A stretch of 64,000 nt of DNA, taken from contig NC_070614.1 of the NCBI RefSeq assembly GCF_027172205.1, forward strand, positions 52,996,501 to 53,060,500. Reading direction: 5' to 3'. This DNA comes from Podarcis raffonei. Taxonomy: Eukaryota > Chordata > Lepidosauria > Squamata > Lacertidae. The position numbers were made by a program, and so were the translations under genes. Below, one piece after another: positions 29,629-52,023 of the stretch (positions within the stretch are counted from its first letter, which is position 1; the number at the start of each line of letters is the position of its first letter). Below the pieces are notes generated by a model. It did no database searches, had not been told where the DNA came from, and saw only the letters and a program-made list of their open reading frames with translations.

Positions 29629-30139
29629 ACCTCCTCCCTACCCCTCCAGAGGAATTTAAAATACCACCGCTTATTTTTAGGCTCTGAGGCAGGAATAACT
29701 TCTCAAACTTTATTCCACCCTGCTGCAGAAGCCCCTGAAATGAGGAAAAGGGGGTTTATTTTGGGAGGAGGGAAAACACAGCCCCCACCTACAGCAAATA
29801 GCAAAAAAAATGAAAACCCCACAAGTCAAACCCCAATGGTTTTGCAACGAAAACCACCCTGAAACCAGGGTACATAAATAGAAAAAAACAGTCCCACCTC
29901 CTCTGGCCTGCCCGTTTGAAACCAATTTCAACGTTTTCCCTTCCTAGCTGGTTCACCCCACAGAGTGTGGGAACCACTGTTCTCCCAATGATGTCTCAAG
30001 TTCATCACCAGAAGCGTTCCTGAGCATTCCTCGGCCCCTGATGATTCCCTGCATGGCCCTTTCAGTGGTGGCACCAAAGCCATGAAATTACCGTCTTGTC
30101 CTGACTCGTAACCACCCCCTCACCTGCCAGTTTTTTAAA

Positions 30140-30407
30140 AATTATGAACAGGTCAATGATGGATCGGGCCCAAGGTACCATCTTCTAGACCAGCATCTGT
30201 TCTCACAGCGGCCAACCAGGTGCCCATGATCCGTTCCCGCTCCTGTGTCTTCCAGAAACTGGTGTTCAGACGCATCGCTAACTCCCAACTGCAGAGCCAA
30301 AGCAGAGACATCCTGGCTAGTGGCCATCGATAGCAGCCTCTCCATCGTGAATTTGACCTGTCCCCTTTTTAAAGCCATCCAGGTTCTTGGCCGTCGCTGC
30401 CTCCTGT
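30140..30407 (-). mobile_element. CR1-like LINE 3' end
   Basis: Reverse copy with GACCAGCATCTGTTCTCACA, GCGGCCAACCAGGTGCCCAT and the CTGCCTCCTGTGGCAA end. Confidence 0.65.
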
Positions 30408-30611
30408 GGCAAACCAGAGCAGCGCACAGAAAGGCTGTTTACCTTCCCGCCAGACCTCTTTATCTACTTGCACTTTGACGTGCTTTCGAACTGCTAGGTT
30501 GGCAGGAGCAGGGACCGAGCAACAGGAGCTCACCCTGTCACGGGGATTCGAACCGCCGACCTTCCGATTGGCAAGCCCTAGGCTCAGTGGTTTAACCCAC
30601 AGCGCCACCCT
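30408..30611 (-). mobile_element. Sauria/ACA-type SINE, partial
   Basis: About 200 bp, tRNA head and middle only; the 3' half is missing and CR1-like sequence abuts it at 30407. Confidence 0.8.
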
Positions 30612-30975
30612 ATGTAACCTGAGGTACCACTGTATAAAAGCATATATTTTTAAAAATAATAATAATGGTGGTGAAATAAATGCATGGAGAGAGATTTTTT
30701 AACGGTGGGTTAGCATCTGTCAAAGAGCATTCACTGGGAATTTCAGGCCCAGATCCTTCCAGATGTTCCTAGACTACAACTCCCATCATCCCTAACCATT
30801 GGTCCTGATGGCTCATGGGGAGTTTGCGTCCCAATATCTGAACGGCCAAAGTTTCCCCATCCCCACTTTTTAAACAACAAATTTTATGACCCAATTTATT
30901 CCTGCATTGCCAGGGGTTGGACTAGATGACCCTTGGGGAACCCTGCCAACTGCAATTCTATGATCTTTTTCCAAA

Positions 30976-31008
<33 letters not shown>

Positions 31009-31010
<2 letters not shown>

Positions 31011-31273
31011 TTGTCATTTAGTCGTGTCCGACTCTTCGTGACCCCATGGTCCAGAGCACGCCAGGCCCTCCTGTCTTCCACTGCCTCCCCCAGTTTGGTC
31101 AGACTCATGCTGGTAGCTTCGAGAACACTGTCCCACCATCTCGTCCTCCGTCGTCCCCTTCTCCTTCTGCCCTCCATCTTTCCCAACATCAGGGTCTTTT
31201 CCAGGGAGTCTTCTCTTCTCATGAGGTGGCCAAAGTCTTGGAGCCTCAGCTTCACGATCTGTCCTTCCAGTGA
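31009..31273 (-). mobile_element. BovB LINE 3' fragment
   Basis: Short 3' piece (about 265 bp) set between two (TAA)n runs and next to the 3' tail of an L2/CR1-type LINE at 31275. Confidence 0.88.
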
Positions 31274-31274
31274 G

Positions 31275-32115
31275 CAATAATAATAATAATAATAATTTAT
31301 TAATACCCCGCACATCTGGCTGGGTTTCCCCAGCCATTCTGGGCGGCTTCCAACAAAGTATTAAAATACAGTGGTCTGTTAAACATTAAAAGCATCCCTA
31401 AACAGGGCTGCCTGCAGATGTCTTCTAAAAGTCAGATAGTTGTTTATTTCCTTGACATCTGGTGGGAGGGCGTTCCACAGGGCGGGCGCCACCACCGAGA
31501 AGGCCCTCTGCCTGGTTCCCTGTAACTTGGCTTCTCGCAGAGAGGGAACCGCCAGAAGGCCCTCGGAGCTGGACCTCGGTGTCTGGGCTGGACGATGGGG
31601 GTGGAGATGCTCCTTCAGGTCTACTGAGCCTTTGAGGCCGTTTAGGGCTTTCAAGGTCAGCACCAACACTTTGAATTGTGCTCGGAAACGTACTGGGAGC
31701 CAATGGAGGTCTTTCAAGCCTGGTGTTATATGGTCTTGGCGGCCGCTCCCAGTCACCAGTCTAGCTGCCACATTCTGGATTAGTTGTAGTTTCCGGGTCA
31801 CCTTCAAAGGTAGCCCCACATAGAGCGCATTGCAGTAGTCCAAGCGGGAGATAACCAGAGCATGCGCCACTCTGGTGATACAGTCTGCGAGCAGGGAGGG
31901 TCTCATCCTGTGTACCAGATGGAGCTGGTAGACAGCTGCCCTGGACCCAGAACTGACCTGCGCCTCCATGGACAGGGGTGAGTCCAGAATGACTCCCAGG
32001 CTGCGCACCTGGTCCTTCAGGGGCACAGTTGCCCCATTCAGGACCAGGGAGTCCTCCACACCTGCCCGCCTCCTGTACTTCTGTCTTGTCAGGATTCAAC
32101 CTCAATCTGTTAACC
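31275..32115 (-). mobile_element. L2/CR1-clade LINE, 3' end
   Basis: Same family as 10209-10920, longer: open frame of 226 codons from MEDSLVLNGATVPLKDQVRS to the C-terminus, tail (ATT)n. 5'-truncated. Confidence 0.9.
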
Positions 32116-32751
32116 TAGGGCTCCCCAGCTGCTTTGGACTACAACTCTCAACATCCCTGGCCAGCCAGGTTGCCTGAAAAGCCCTTTAGCCCTTCTTTTG
32201 TCTCTCAAAAGCAGGGATAAGTCATGACTGATGGGAATTTTAGTCTAGCAACCTCAGGAGGGAGGAGGAGACGCACTGGAACGCTTTGTGCTTCCTGCTC
32301 GTAGCTTACGTGTGACATCTAACATATAGCCACCATTTACCACGACATTTATCCACGGAATAAATTTATTCACAGGAAAAAAAGGTATGTGGGTTTTTTA
32401 AAAAGTTAAATCACTCTCATCATTTATTAAGTTAAAAAACACCAATTGAAAATCACCGATTGGACATTGCATTCTGAGGCCTCCATCGCAAACTCAAATC
32501 TGGTTGCAATTTTGGGGGGGGGGGGCAGAAAGGATCTTGGCTTTTTAAAAAGGGATTTGGCATTCGAGGAATTCCAAGACGCAGGACAGAGACGTGTTTG
32601 GGGTGGGCTAAAGACCTCAAGGGATCCCACTGACATTTGGAAATCTCTCTTCTCCTAGGGCTCCCTTCTGGCTAGCCTAAGGGGTAATGAGGGGCAGGGC
32701 TGGTTGCCCTGGCGATGGGAGAGAGGGGCCACATGGGGACAGAACGGGGTG

Positions 32752-43825
<11,074 letters not shown>

Positions 43826-43837
43826 TCCGATCCCCGA

Positions 43838-44180
43838 CGTGAAAATGTATCAACCTGGTTTCCGACTCCCTGCGCGTTTTATCCAATCAGCGGCCTCGGC
43901 GGCTCGTTAGTATGCAGCCCCCGCCCCCTCAGAACGCTGCGTCTCAGCCAATCGGCGTTCCCCAGCCCTTCCTTCCGCATCAGCCAAAGTTCGGAAAGGG
44001 TTGGCCAATGACGTGCGAGGCCGGGGATTGGAACGCGGGCGCGTCCAATGAGAAGCGCGGTTCCGCCTCCTCCCCGCCTCTCTCTTCCAGTTCCATTCTC
44101 CTGATAGGCTGCCTCCGGGAAGTCCATCTCAGCACGTCAACCAATCAGGGGGCGCCTGGTAGGAACGCGCTTGCAGCAGC
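43838..44180. promoter_or_regulatory. TMEM256 promoter region with a CCAAT-box array
   Basis: Five forward CCAAT pentamers begin at 43883, 43948, 44005, 44045 and 44141, and one reverse copy (ATTGG) lies at 44027-44031. The one at 44005 runs into TGACGT, a CRE-like word. The region is CpG-rich and abuts the TMEM256 start. Clustered CCAAT boxes are typical NF-Y-driven, TATA-less promoters. A plus-strand donor-like ATACGgtaagc follows near 44240, so bidirectional use is possible but unproven. Confidence 0.6.
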
Positions 44181-44482
44181 TTCTGCCGCAGCTTAAAGAG
44201 GAAGGAAAATTAAAGTGTGCGCTGCTCTTAGGATGCATACGGTAAGCACGTGACAAATAGGAAAAGTTGGCTGCGCGTTAAAAATCCTACCAACCTTCAT
44301 CCCATCTTTTTGGAAGGAAGGAAGAAATGGTTTGTGCTCATTGTTTAGAATATTTACGGCACACCAAGTGTCTCCACAGCGCCGCCTGGTGGAGGAAAAG
44401 AGATTCCCATGTGGTTTCTCCTTTAAAGCCATTGCCTCCTTCCTGCTGCCTCTTCCATCATAAAGAGGCATTGTCTGTTTCA

Positions 44483-44565
44483 GCGTTCCCCAACCTGGCG
44501 CCCTCCAGATGTTGCCGACTGCAGCTCCCACCAGTAGTCCAAAAAATCTGGAGGGCGCCAAGAGT
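44483..44565. mobile_element. Short hAT-like MITE (CCCTCCAGATGTTG family)
   Basis: GTTCCCCAACCTGGCGCCCT ... AAATCTGGAGGGCGCCA, inverted ends. Relatives with the words GACTACAACTCCCATCATCC and GGTCAGGGATGATGGGAATT lie at 12005-12085, 30755-30850, 32115-32250, 45335-45560, 53340-53375, 53775-53835 and 63915-64000. Confidence 0.6.
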
Positions 44566-45104
44566 TTTTTTTATTATTTCAAGCAAAAAGCAAAAAATAA
44601 TTCAAATAATTCTCAAAGCACTCGTTGGTTCTTTAATTATTTTTCATCATCAAGACTAGGATTTCTCTCCTCGCTCCCCCACCCCAATTTTTCATTTTTT
44701 TTTGCAAGCGTCGACCACCAGAGGGCGGCAAAGGCGCGACCATTCAGCGCATGGCGACAGCATCGGGTTTTTAATGCTGGGTTTTGGGGCTGATGGTGGC
44801 TCTGCCATCCGCATTGCTGGCTTAGCAATGCCACAAATTAAATTTTTTTAAAAAAACCTTGCCCGGTTAATTGCACGAGCGTCGATCGAGGAATCAATCG
44901 CTTTACTCGTGCACAAAAAAATGAACACAAATGTCACCGGTTTGGGTTTTTTTTAATTTTGGAAGACGTTTTCCGTGAATGATAGAGGGGGAAACCCCCG
45001 TTTATAAAGCGACCTGCAGTTTTAGCAGATATTCAGGGTTTAAAGCGTTTACATCCCCAATTTAGGGAGATTTTTAATGACTGATGTTTTAATGTACTTT
45101 TAAT

Positions 45105-45162
45105 CTTTTATTGGAAGCAACCCAGAGTGGCTGGGGAAACCCAGCTAGATGGGTGGGGTATA

Positions 45163-45206
<44 letters not shown>
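45105..45206 (+). mobile_element. L2/CR1-clade LINE tail with (ATT)n
   Basis: Only the last 55 bp of UTR (CCAGAGTGGCTGGGGAAACC) and about 16 ATT units remain. Confidence 0.72.
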
Positions 45207-45213
<7 letters not shown>

Positions 45214-45888
45214 GTATTGGCCAGACCTCACAATACAACCAAAATCCCATTTCCATATGTGATCAGATCCAGATGTTTGCTTTGAACCAGGATCCCACAT
45301 CTTCTAAAATTCTCCTTTTCTCCCATTGCAGTCTTCCTCCAGATATTTGGACTACAACTCCCATCAGCACAATGGGAACTGATGGGAGTTGTATTCCAAA
45401 ACACCTGGAAGGTGCCAGCTTGCCGAAGGCCCCTGTAAACCGCTTTTCCCAGGTCCCCAGGTGCTGCTGGACTACAACTCCCATCGTCCACGACAATTGG
45501 ATGAGCTGCCTCAGGATGATGGGAATTGTAGTCCAAAATATCCGGAGGACGCCAGGTTCATAACGAAGGCTGTCTTTGTGGTTCTCCCAGGCCCGGGAGG
45601 TGTTCTGAAGGCAGATCTTCAAGAGACACGAAATTTAAAAAGGGCATCGGAGCATGCGCAGAGTGGGATTCGAGAAAGGGTGGGGGGCACCCCTCCTTCC
45701 TGCCGCTATCCGATCATGCCACCTTCGGTCCCATGATATCCCGTGTTGCTCATCTGAGGAAGGTGGCAAGGAAGTGTTCAGTGTAAATTGCATTCACCAC
45801 CAACACCTCCTCCTCCGCTCTCCTCTGCCCTAAATAGCTCGTTTTGGGGTTGTTGTTTTTTAACATATATATATATATATAAAACATA

Positions 45889-46240
45889 GGGATGCGGGTG
45901 GTGCTGTGGGTTAAACCACAGAGCCTAGGGCTTGCCCATCAGAAGGTCGGCAGTTCAAATCCCCACGACGGGGTGAGCTCCCATTGCTCAGTCCCTGCTC
46001 CTGCCAACCTAGCAGTTCGAAAGCATGAAGTACAAGTAGATAAATAGGTACGGCTCTGGCGGGAAGGTAAACGGCGTTTCCGAGCGCTGCTCTGGTTCGC
46101 CAGAAGCGGCTTCGTCATGCTGGCCACATGACCCAGAACCTGGACGCTGGCTCCCTTGGCCAATAAAGCAAAATGAGTGCCACAACCCCAGAGTCGTTCA
46201 TGACTGGACCTAATGGTCAGGGGTCCCTTTACCTTTACTA
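45889..46240 (+). mobile_element. Sauria/ACA-type SINE (first of a direct pair)
   Basis: Full-length, diverged copy preceded by a (TA)n run; followed after about 12 bp by a second copy in the same orientation. Confidence 0.87.
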
Positions 46241-46251
46241 GACTTGCTAAC

Positions 46252-46612
46252 AGGGACACAGGTGGCGCTGTGGGTTAAACCACAGAGCCTAGGACTTGCC
46301 GATCAGAAGGTTGGCGGTTCAAATCCCAGCAATGGGGTGAGCTCCCGTTGCTCAGTCCCTGCTCCTGCCAACCTAGCAGTTCAAAAGCACCTCAAAGTGC
46401 AAGTAGATAAATAGGTACCGCTCCGGCGGGAAGGTAAACAGCGTTTCTGTGCACTGCTCTGCTTCACCAGAAGCGGCTTAGTCCTGCTGGCCACATGACC
46501 TGGAAGCTGGATGCCGGCTCCCTTGTCCAATAAAGCGAGATGAGCGCCACAACCCCAGAGTCGGCCACGACTGGACCTAATGGTCGGGGGTCCCTTTACC
46601 TTTACCTTTATC
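46252..46612 (+). mobile_element. Sauria/ACA-type SINE (second of a direct pair)
   Basis: Full-length copy with a CCTTTACCTTTACCTTTA tail, i.e. three tail repeats. Confidence 0.88.
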
Positions 46613-46767
46613 AGCTTGAGCAGCAACCTCTGGAAACGAAGGGCTAAAAACCGGGGCTGCTCTCCAAAATTATCTGGTCCCTTTTAACTTTGTATTTCAG
46701 GTGGTTGACTAAAATCCCTTATTTTGGCTGCTGATCCCTTTTTTCCAAATCTGTAAGTTGACAGCTA

Positions 46768-47913
46768 TGGGTGGGGCACATCTTTAAAGTTGTTAAATGT
46801 TACAAATATTAAGCCTGAATGTATCCTTTCAACTTGACAGCTCAGGGAAGTCACCTAGCTTTAAAAATAATATAAAATCAACTCCTTTGCCAGTTTCCTC
46901 CATTCTAAAGCTATTTTCCCTTGAAAAAGGACTCCAGGGAGTTCCCAGAGGTGACAATTGCTGAGCTGATTGTTGTCCAAGAAAAGCCTAATCCCATCAC
47001 CAGACTTGCCAAGGGGCCAGACATGCAAAGGAAGTTCTCTTGTACTTTGGGTGGTGGGACTTTGCCTCTGCTCATCTTATACCTGGGTCTTGCCCTGCCA
47101 TGTCTGCTTATGGCAATCTTGCACGAAGGACTTGTCTGGACATGTTTGCCAAGGTTAAACTAGTGTAACCCGTCTACCCCTCCCCCTTTGGTGACACGTC
47201 AGTGATGTAGCAATGATGCTGTACGAACTGTATTCTGGGATATGGCGGGAAAGTTTTAAAAGTCCTTGTCACCCCATCCTCGGGGTTCAGAATTCCTCTT
47301 TGAACGTGTTGCGCAATAAACTTTGGTCTTTCACCTTGCCAACAAAGGTCCATATAGTTAAAGCCCTGGTTTTCCCAGGAGTGATGTATGGAAATGAGAG
47401 CTGAACCATAAAGAAGGCGGATGGCCGAAGAATGGATGCTTTTGAATTCTGGTGCTGGAGGAGACTCTGGAGAGTCCCATGGACTGCAAGAAGATCCAAC
47501 CTCTCCATTCGGAAGGAAATCAGCCCTGAGTGCTCACTGGAAGGACAGATCCTGAAGCTGAGGCTCCAAGACTTTGGCCACCTCATGAGAAGAGAAGACT
47601 CCCTGGAAAAGACCCTGATGTTGGGAAAGATGGAGGGCACAAGGAGAAGGGGACGATGGAGGACGAGATGGTGGGACAGTGTTCTCGAAGAGACCAGCAT
47701 GAGTTTGACCAAACTGCAGGAGGCAGTGGAAGACAGAAGTGCCTGGCGTGCTCTGGTCCAGGGGGTCACAAAGAGTCGGACACGACTAAATGACTAAACA
47801 ACAACAACACGGCTATTTGCTCCGGTTGGTGGCTGGACTCCTTCCTTTATTCCGCAGCGACCCGCGACGAGCTGGGTGGCTGAGCAGCCTCGCACCTAGA
47901 TTTTTCTGTAACA
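46768..47913 (+). mobile_element. Solo retroviral LTR (fossil) with nested BovB
   Basis: Same family as 38614-40998 but lacking the first bases; interrupted by the BovB piece 47329-47812. Ends TCTGTAACA. Old and fragmentary. Confidence 0.8.
47329..47812 (+). mobile_element. BovB LINE 3' fragment inside a solo LTR
   Basis: Starts at codons for LPTKVHIVKALVFPGVMYG and ends (CAA)n. The LTR sequence resumes at 47813 with GGCTATTTGCTCC. Confidence 0.9.
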
Positions 47914-47942
47914 TGCATGATAAAAAGAGAACGTAAGTAGCA

Positions 47943-48082
47943 GAATGGACTCCCTCGGAAGTCGATGGGTGGTTTCTAAGCAGAGGCTGGACGGCCGTCT
48001 GTCACGGATTTTATTCCTGCCTCACAGCAGGTTGGGCTAGATGACCTTTGGGGTTCCCTTTGAACTTGGCACTTCTACGATC
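47943..48082 (+). mobile_element. CR1 LINE 3' end
   Basis: TGGACTCCCTCGGAAGTCGA, TTCTAAGCAGAGGCTGGACG and GGTTGGGCTAGATGACCTTT, the canonical CR1 3' UTR ending GATCCCA; the GGGCTAGATGACC word also ends the tRNA-Lys SINEs. Confidence 0.72.
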
Positions 48083-48637
48083 CCACGGCCCAGCCCTCCT
48101 TCTGGATCTCAGTTGGGCCATGCCATGTGCCCAACCGTCCTTCGCCACCCCCCATTTGCTCTTTCCGGCAGAGAAATTCCCCCCACCCCAGGGGCCACAG
48201 GCTCTATTGACTGAAGACGGGTCTGGTTCATCATCTATTTTTCTCCCGCATCGATTTCAACGTGGAGATCAACACCTCCTCTCTTTTCCACGCAGTCAGC
48301 TTTCGTTCACCCACAAGAAGGCATGAATATGCAACGCGGGGACCAAATCGATGCTGACCCTTTGCACGCCTCCTGTCTCGTTGGCGCAAGACGGGGGGGG
48401 GGAGAGAAGTGGGGGGGTCGCTCCCCCACCCTCTGCCGCAGGGGCATCTGATGGGAGTGTTGCAGGAATTTATGTATAGGTTGGGGGGGGTTGCCCCTCC
48501 AGCAGATATCATGCACATGCAGCCCACTACCAAAATCAGCACCATCACTTTTGTGACTTTTGTGATTTGTCCCCACAAAACACTTCATCACAGTTTCTTC
48601 CTATCTATTCAAAGGGCCTTTGCTGCATGATACCAAG

Positions 48638-49198
48638 TGTAAGAATTCACTGATAAATGTATCGCTGTACTGGCTCACTGGGAAAACTTCAGAAATTCAT
48701 ATAGACAGGTGAGCTCAGCTCCTCAGCAGCCCCTCTGCCTGAGGGATAATCCCTGGCCTCCTGATACCTGAGTGCCAGACAGGTAGCCATTCCAGAAATA
48801 ACAAACCCAGATGAGGACAAAAGGGTGGGATGAACTTGGCTGGGAAACAGGGAAATGTAAATATCTCTTTTGTTCCACTTGATGGGTGTTTGGTGGAGGG
48901 CAAGGGGAACCATGGGGCAGGGTCCAGGATGCTCAGATTATTGCAACCACACCTCCCCTTTCATGATGTAGGAATGATGTAGTTTGGGGGGAGTGTAACA
49001 TGGGGATTAGCAGCTAATAAAAGTTTGGAGGGCTCTTTTGTTTGAGGCCTCCATCTTGTTCCACCTGGTGGCAGGTGGGAGTCCTGTCGCGACAGTCTTC
49101 AATCAAGACCAAGCCTACTGGCTGCTGTTTTGCTCTGGTATTCCTGGCTGGTGTCCTTGTTTCTTGTCCAAGGGAGCCCTCGGATTTCTCCGTTAACA
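48638..49198 (+). mobile_element. Probable solo LTR (fossil), a different family
   Basis: TGTAAGAATTC at the left, CTAATAAAAGTTTGGAGGGC about 180 bp before the right end, and CCGTTAACA at the right. The layout (polyadenylation signal followed by a T-rich stretch and a CA end) suggests an LTR; no target duplication is seen. Confidence 0.5.
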
Positions 49199-49214
49199 GG
49201 AGACACAGTCAGGC

Positions 49215-49425
49215 CTTCTCTCAGTTCACAGTTGGGAGAGGGCTATCGATGGCTTCTAGACACAACGGCTTTGCTCCTCTGCCTTCAGGGTTGTGGTTGC
49301 AAAGGCTTCAGAATCCCAGTTGCCGGACAGCGCAGGAGCGGGGAGTGTTGCTCTGTGTTCGAATCCTGCTTGTGGGTTTCCCATGGGCGCCTGGAGAACA
49401 GGATGTGGACTAAAGGGGCCTCGTT
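49215..49425 (+). mobile_element. CR1-like LINE 3' end
   Basis: GGGCTATCGATGGCTTCTAG, AATCCCAGTTGCCGGACA and TGTTCGAATCCTGCTTGTGG. Confidence 0.6.
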
Positions 49426-49494
49426 GCTGCCCCGTCAAAGGCACTTGGTGCACTCCCAAACAGTAGCAGCTAATGGGAAAGAGCTGGGGAGAGC

Positions 49495-50106
49495 TGTTGT
49501 TGTTTAGTCGTGTCCGCCTCTTGGTGACCCCCTGGACCAGAGCACCCCAGGCCCTCCTGTCTTCCACTGCCTCCCGCAGTTTGGTCAAACTCATGCTGGT
49601 AGCTTCGAGAACACTGTCCCACCATCTCGTCCTCCGTCGTCCCCTTCTCCTTGTGCCCTCCATCTTTCCCAACATCAGGGTCTTTTCCAGAGAGTCTTCT
49701 CTTCTCATGAGGTGGCCAAAGTCTTGGAGCCTCAGCTTCAGGATCTGTCCTTCCAGTGAGCACTCAGGGCTGATTTCCTTCAGAATAGAGAGGTTTGATC
49801 TTCTTGCAGTCCATGGGACTCTCCAGAGTCTCCTCCAGCACCAGAATTCAAAAGCATCCATTCTTCGGCCATCAGCCTTCTTTGTGGTCCAGCTCTCACT
49901 TCCATACATCACTACTGGGAAAAACAGAGCTTTAACTATACGGACCTTTGTCGGCAAGGTGATGTCTCTGCTTTTTAAGATGCTGTCTAGGTTTGCCATC
50001 GCCTTTCTCCCAAGGAGCAGGCGTCTTTTAATTTCATGACTGCTGTCACCATCTGCAGTGATCATGGAGCCCAAGAAAGTAAAATCTCTCACTGCCTCCA
50101 TTTCTT
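49495..50106 (-). mobile_element. BovB LINE 3' fragment, longest intact frame
   Basis: On the minus strand an open frame of about 200 codons from MEAVRDFTFLGSMITADGDS through KKADGRRMDAFEFWCWRRLW to the C-terminus, followed by a UTR with GTCGTTTAGT-type words. 5'-truncated; no RT catalytic motif present. Confidence 0.92.
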
Positions 50107-50303
50107 ACTGGGGAGAGAGGAATGGTCAAAATGAAACGCCTCTCACATTTCCAAACATAGTCATAGTAAGCTGGCGAGCCTAACATGGCAGAATCACCAC
50201 GGCCACCTTCTGCATTTGGCAACCTAGTACGTCCACCTTTGTTTGAGAATCCATGCTTATTTGAGACGTGCATATATGCACGTGCATATATATCACGTGC
50301 AAC

Positions 50304-50470
50304 GTACCCTCCAACATTTCTCCGATGAAATTCTCTTTTAAAGCCGTCTCAGTTGGCCGTCGCTGCCTCTTGTGGCAAGGTGTTCCACGGTCGTGCTGCC
50401 TGAAAAAGGACTTTCTTTCGTCCGCCCCAAATCTGCTAACATTCAGCTTCATTGAAAGTTCTAGTGTCAT
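50304..50470 (-). mobile_element. CR1-like LINE fragment
   Basis: Reverse-strand codons [20 protein letters not shown] from a slipped frame of the WNSLPQ region; CTCTTGTGGCAAGGTGTTCC on the plus strand. Confidence 0.5.
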
Positions 50471-50732
50471 CACAGAGGGAGAGAAACTTTCTGCCACTGA
50501 CTTTTTTGAGTTGTGCACGATTTTTAAATTTTTTGATCGTTTTGACTTCTGCTCACCTTTCCTCTAAAGCAAAAAAAAATCTCAAACGCTGCAATCTTTC
50601 TTCATTTTTATACCACCTCCGTGATCATTTCGCATGCCCTCGCCGCGTCCCCAAGTACATAGGATCACAGCCTCAGTCCCCTAAATAAATCTTGTTTTCG
50701 GTTCCTCATGCCCGTGCGGTCATGAATTTCCA

Positions 50733-52023
50733 TTTTTGGTTTCCTGGTTCCAAAGGCTGGATCTTGGCAAGGAATCCATCTGCTTTTCCAACCCGTGGAA
50801 TATTTTCTATGCATCACCCAGAGCTTTTGTGCGTGGCGCTATCCATCGCGCCCACGCTGCATCACAGGTTTTGTAGTCTTTCACTTTCTCCAAATGCTTG
50901 TGGCAAGGAGTCTCCCTGCTTCTCCGACCCATGGAGTATTTTCTGTTGCAACAGGGCTCACCCAGAGTTTCTGCGTGCGTTGGGATCAATCGTGCCACGC
51001 TGCATCACAGGTTTTGTAGTCTTTCACTTTCTCCAAATGCTTGTGGCAAGGAGTCTCCCTGCTTCTCCGACCCATGGAGTATTTTCTGTTGCAACAGGGC
51101 TCACCCAGATTTTCTGCGTGCATTGGGATCAATCGTGCCACGCTGCATCACAGGTTTTGTAGTCTTTCACTTTCTCCAAATGCTTGTGGCAAGGAGTCTC
51201 CCTGCTTCTCCGACCCATGGAGTATTTTCTGTTGCAACAGGGCTCACCCAGAGTTTCTGCGTGCGTTGGGATCAATCGTGCCACGCTCCATCACAGGTTT
51301 TGTAGTCTTTCACTTTCTCCAAATGCTTGCGGCAAGGAGTCTCCCTGCTTCTCCGACCCATGGAGTATTTTCTGTTGCAACCGGGCTCACCCAGAGTTTC
51401 TGCGTGCGTTGGGATCAATCGTGCCACGCTGCATCACAGGTTTTGTAGTCTTTCACTTTCTCCAAATGCTTGTGGCAAGGAGTCTCCCTGCTTCTCCGAC
51501 CCATGGAGTATTTTCTGTTGCAACAGGGCTCACCCAGATTTTCTGCGTGCATTGGGATCAATCGTGCCACGCTGCATCACAGGTTTTGTAGTCTTTCACT
51601 TTCTCCAAATGCTTGTGGCAAGGAGTCTCCCTGCTTCTCCGACCCATGGAGTATTTTCTGTTGCAACAGGGCTCACCCAGAGTTTCTGCGTGCGTTGGGA
51701 TCAATCGTGCCACGCTCCATCACAGGTTTTGTAGTCTTTCACTTTCTCCAAATGCTTGTGGCAAGGAGTCTCCCTGCTTCTCCGACCCATGGAGTATTTT
51801 CTGTTGCAACCGGGCTCACCCAGAGTTTCTGCGTGCGTTGGGATCAATCGTGCCACGCTGCATCACAGGTTTTGTAGTCTTTCACTTTCTCCAAATGCTT
51901 GTGGCAAGGAGTCTCCCTGCTTCTCCGACCCATGGAGTATTTTCTGTTGCAACAGGGCTCACCCAGAGTTTCTGCGTGCGTTGGGATCAATCGTGCCACG
52001 CTGCATCACAGGTTTTGTAGTCT
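50733..52023 (+). repeat. 143-bp tandem satellite, eight units plus a diverged one
   Basis: Units of exactly 143 bp start at 50869, 51012, 51155, 51298, 51441, 51584, 51727 and 51870, each beginning TTTTGTAGTCTTTCACTTTC; a broken ninth start follows at 52013. A diverged unit precedes (50733-50868). Diagnostic bases (ATTTTCTGCGTGCATT; CGCTCCATC; CAACCGGG) recur every third unit, so the higher-order period is 429 bp. Overlapping 135-codon frames exist but are products of the repeat. Confidence 0.97.

Noticed and set aside
31379-32059. Host gene of 226 codons with [12 protein letters not shown]
   Set aside because: Typical L2/CR1-clade reverse-transcriptase C-terminus, with (ATT)n tail.
48638-49198. 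Whole endogenous retrovirus
   Set aside because: Only LTR-like sequence is present; no internal region was seen at this or the other LTR loci.
50869-52012. CRISPR-like array
   Set aside because: Units are contiguous and almost identical; no repeat-spacer alternation, and the genome is eukaryotic.
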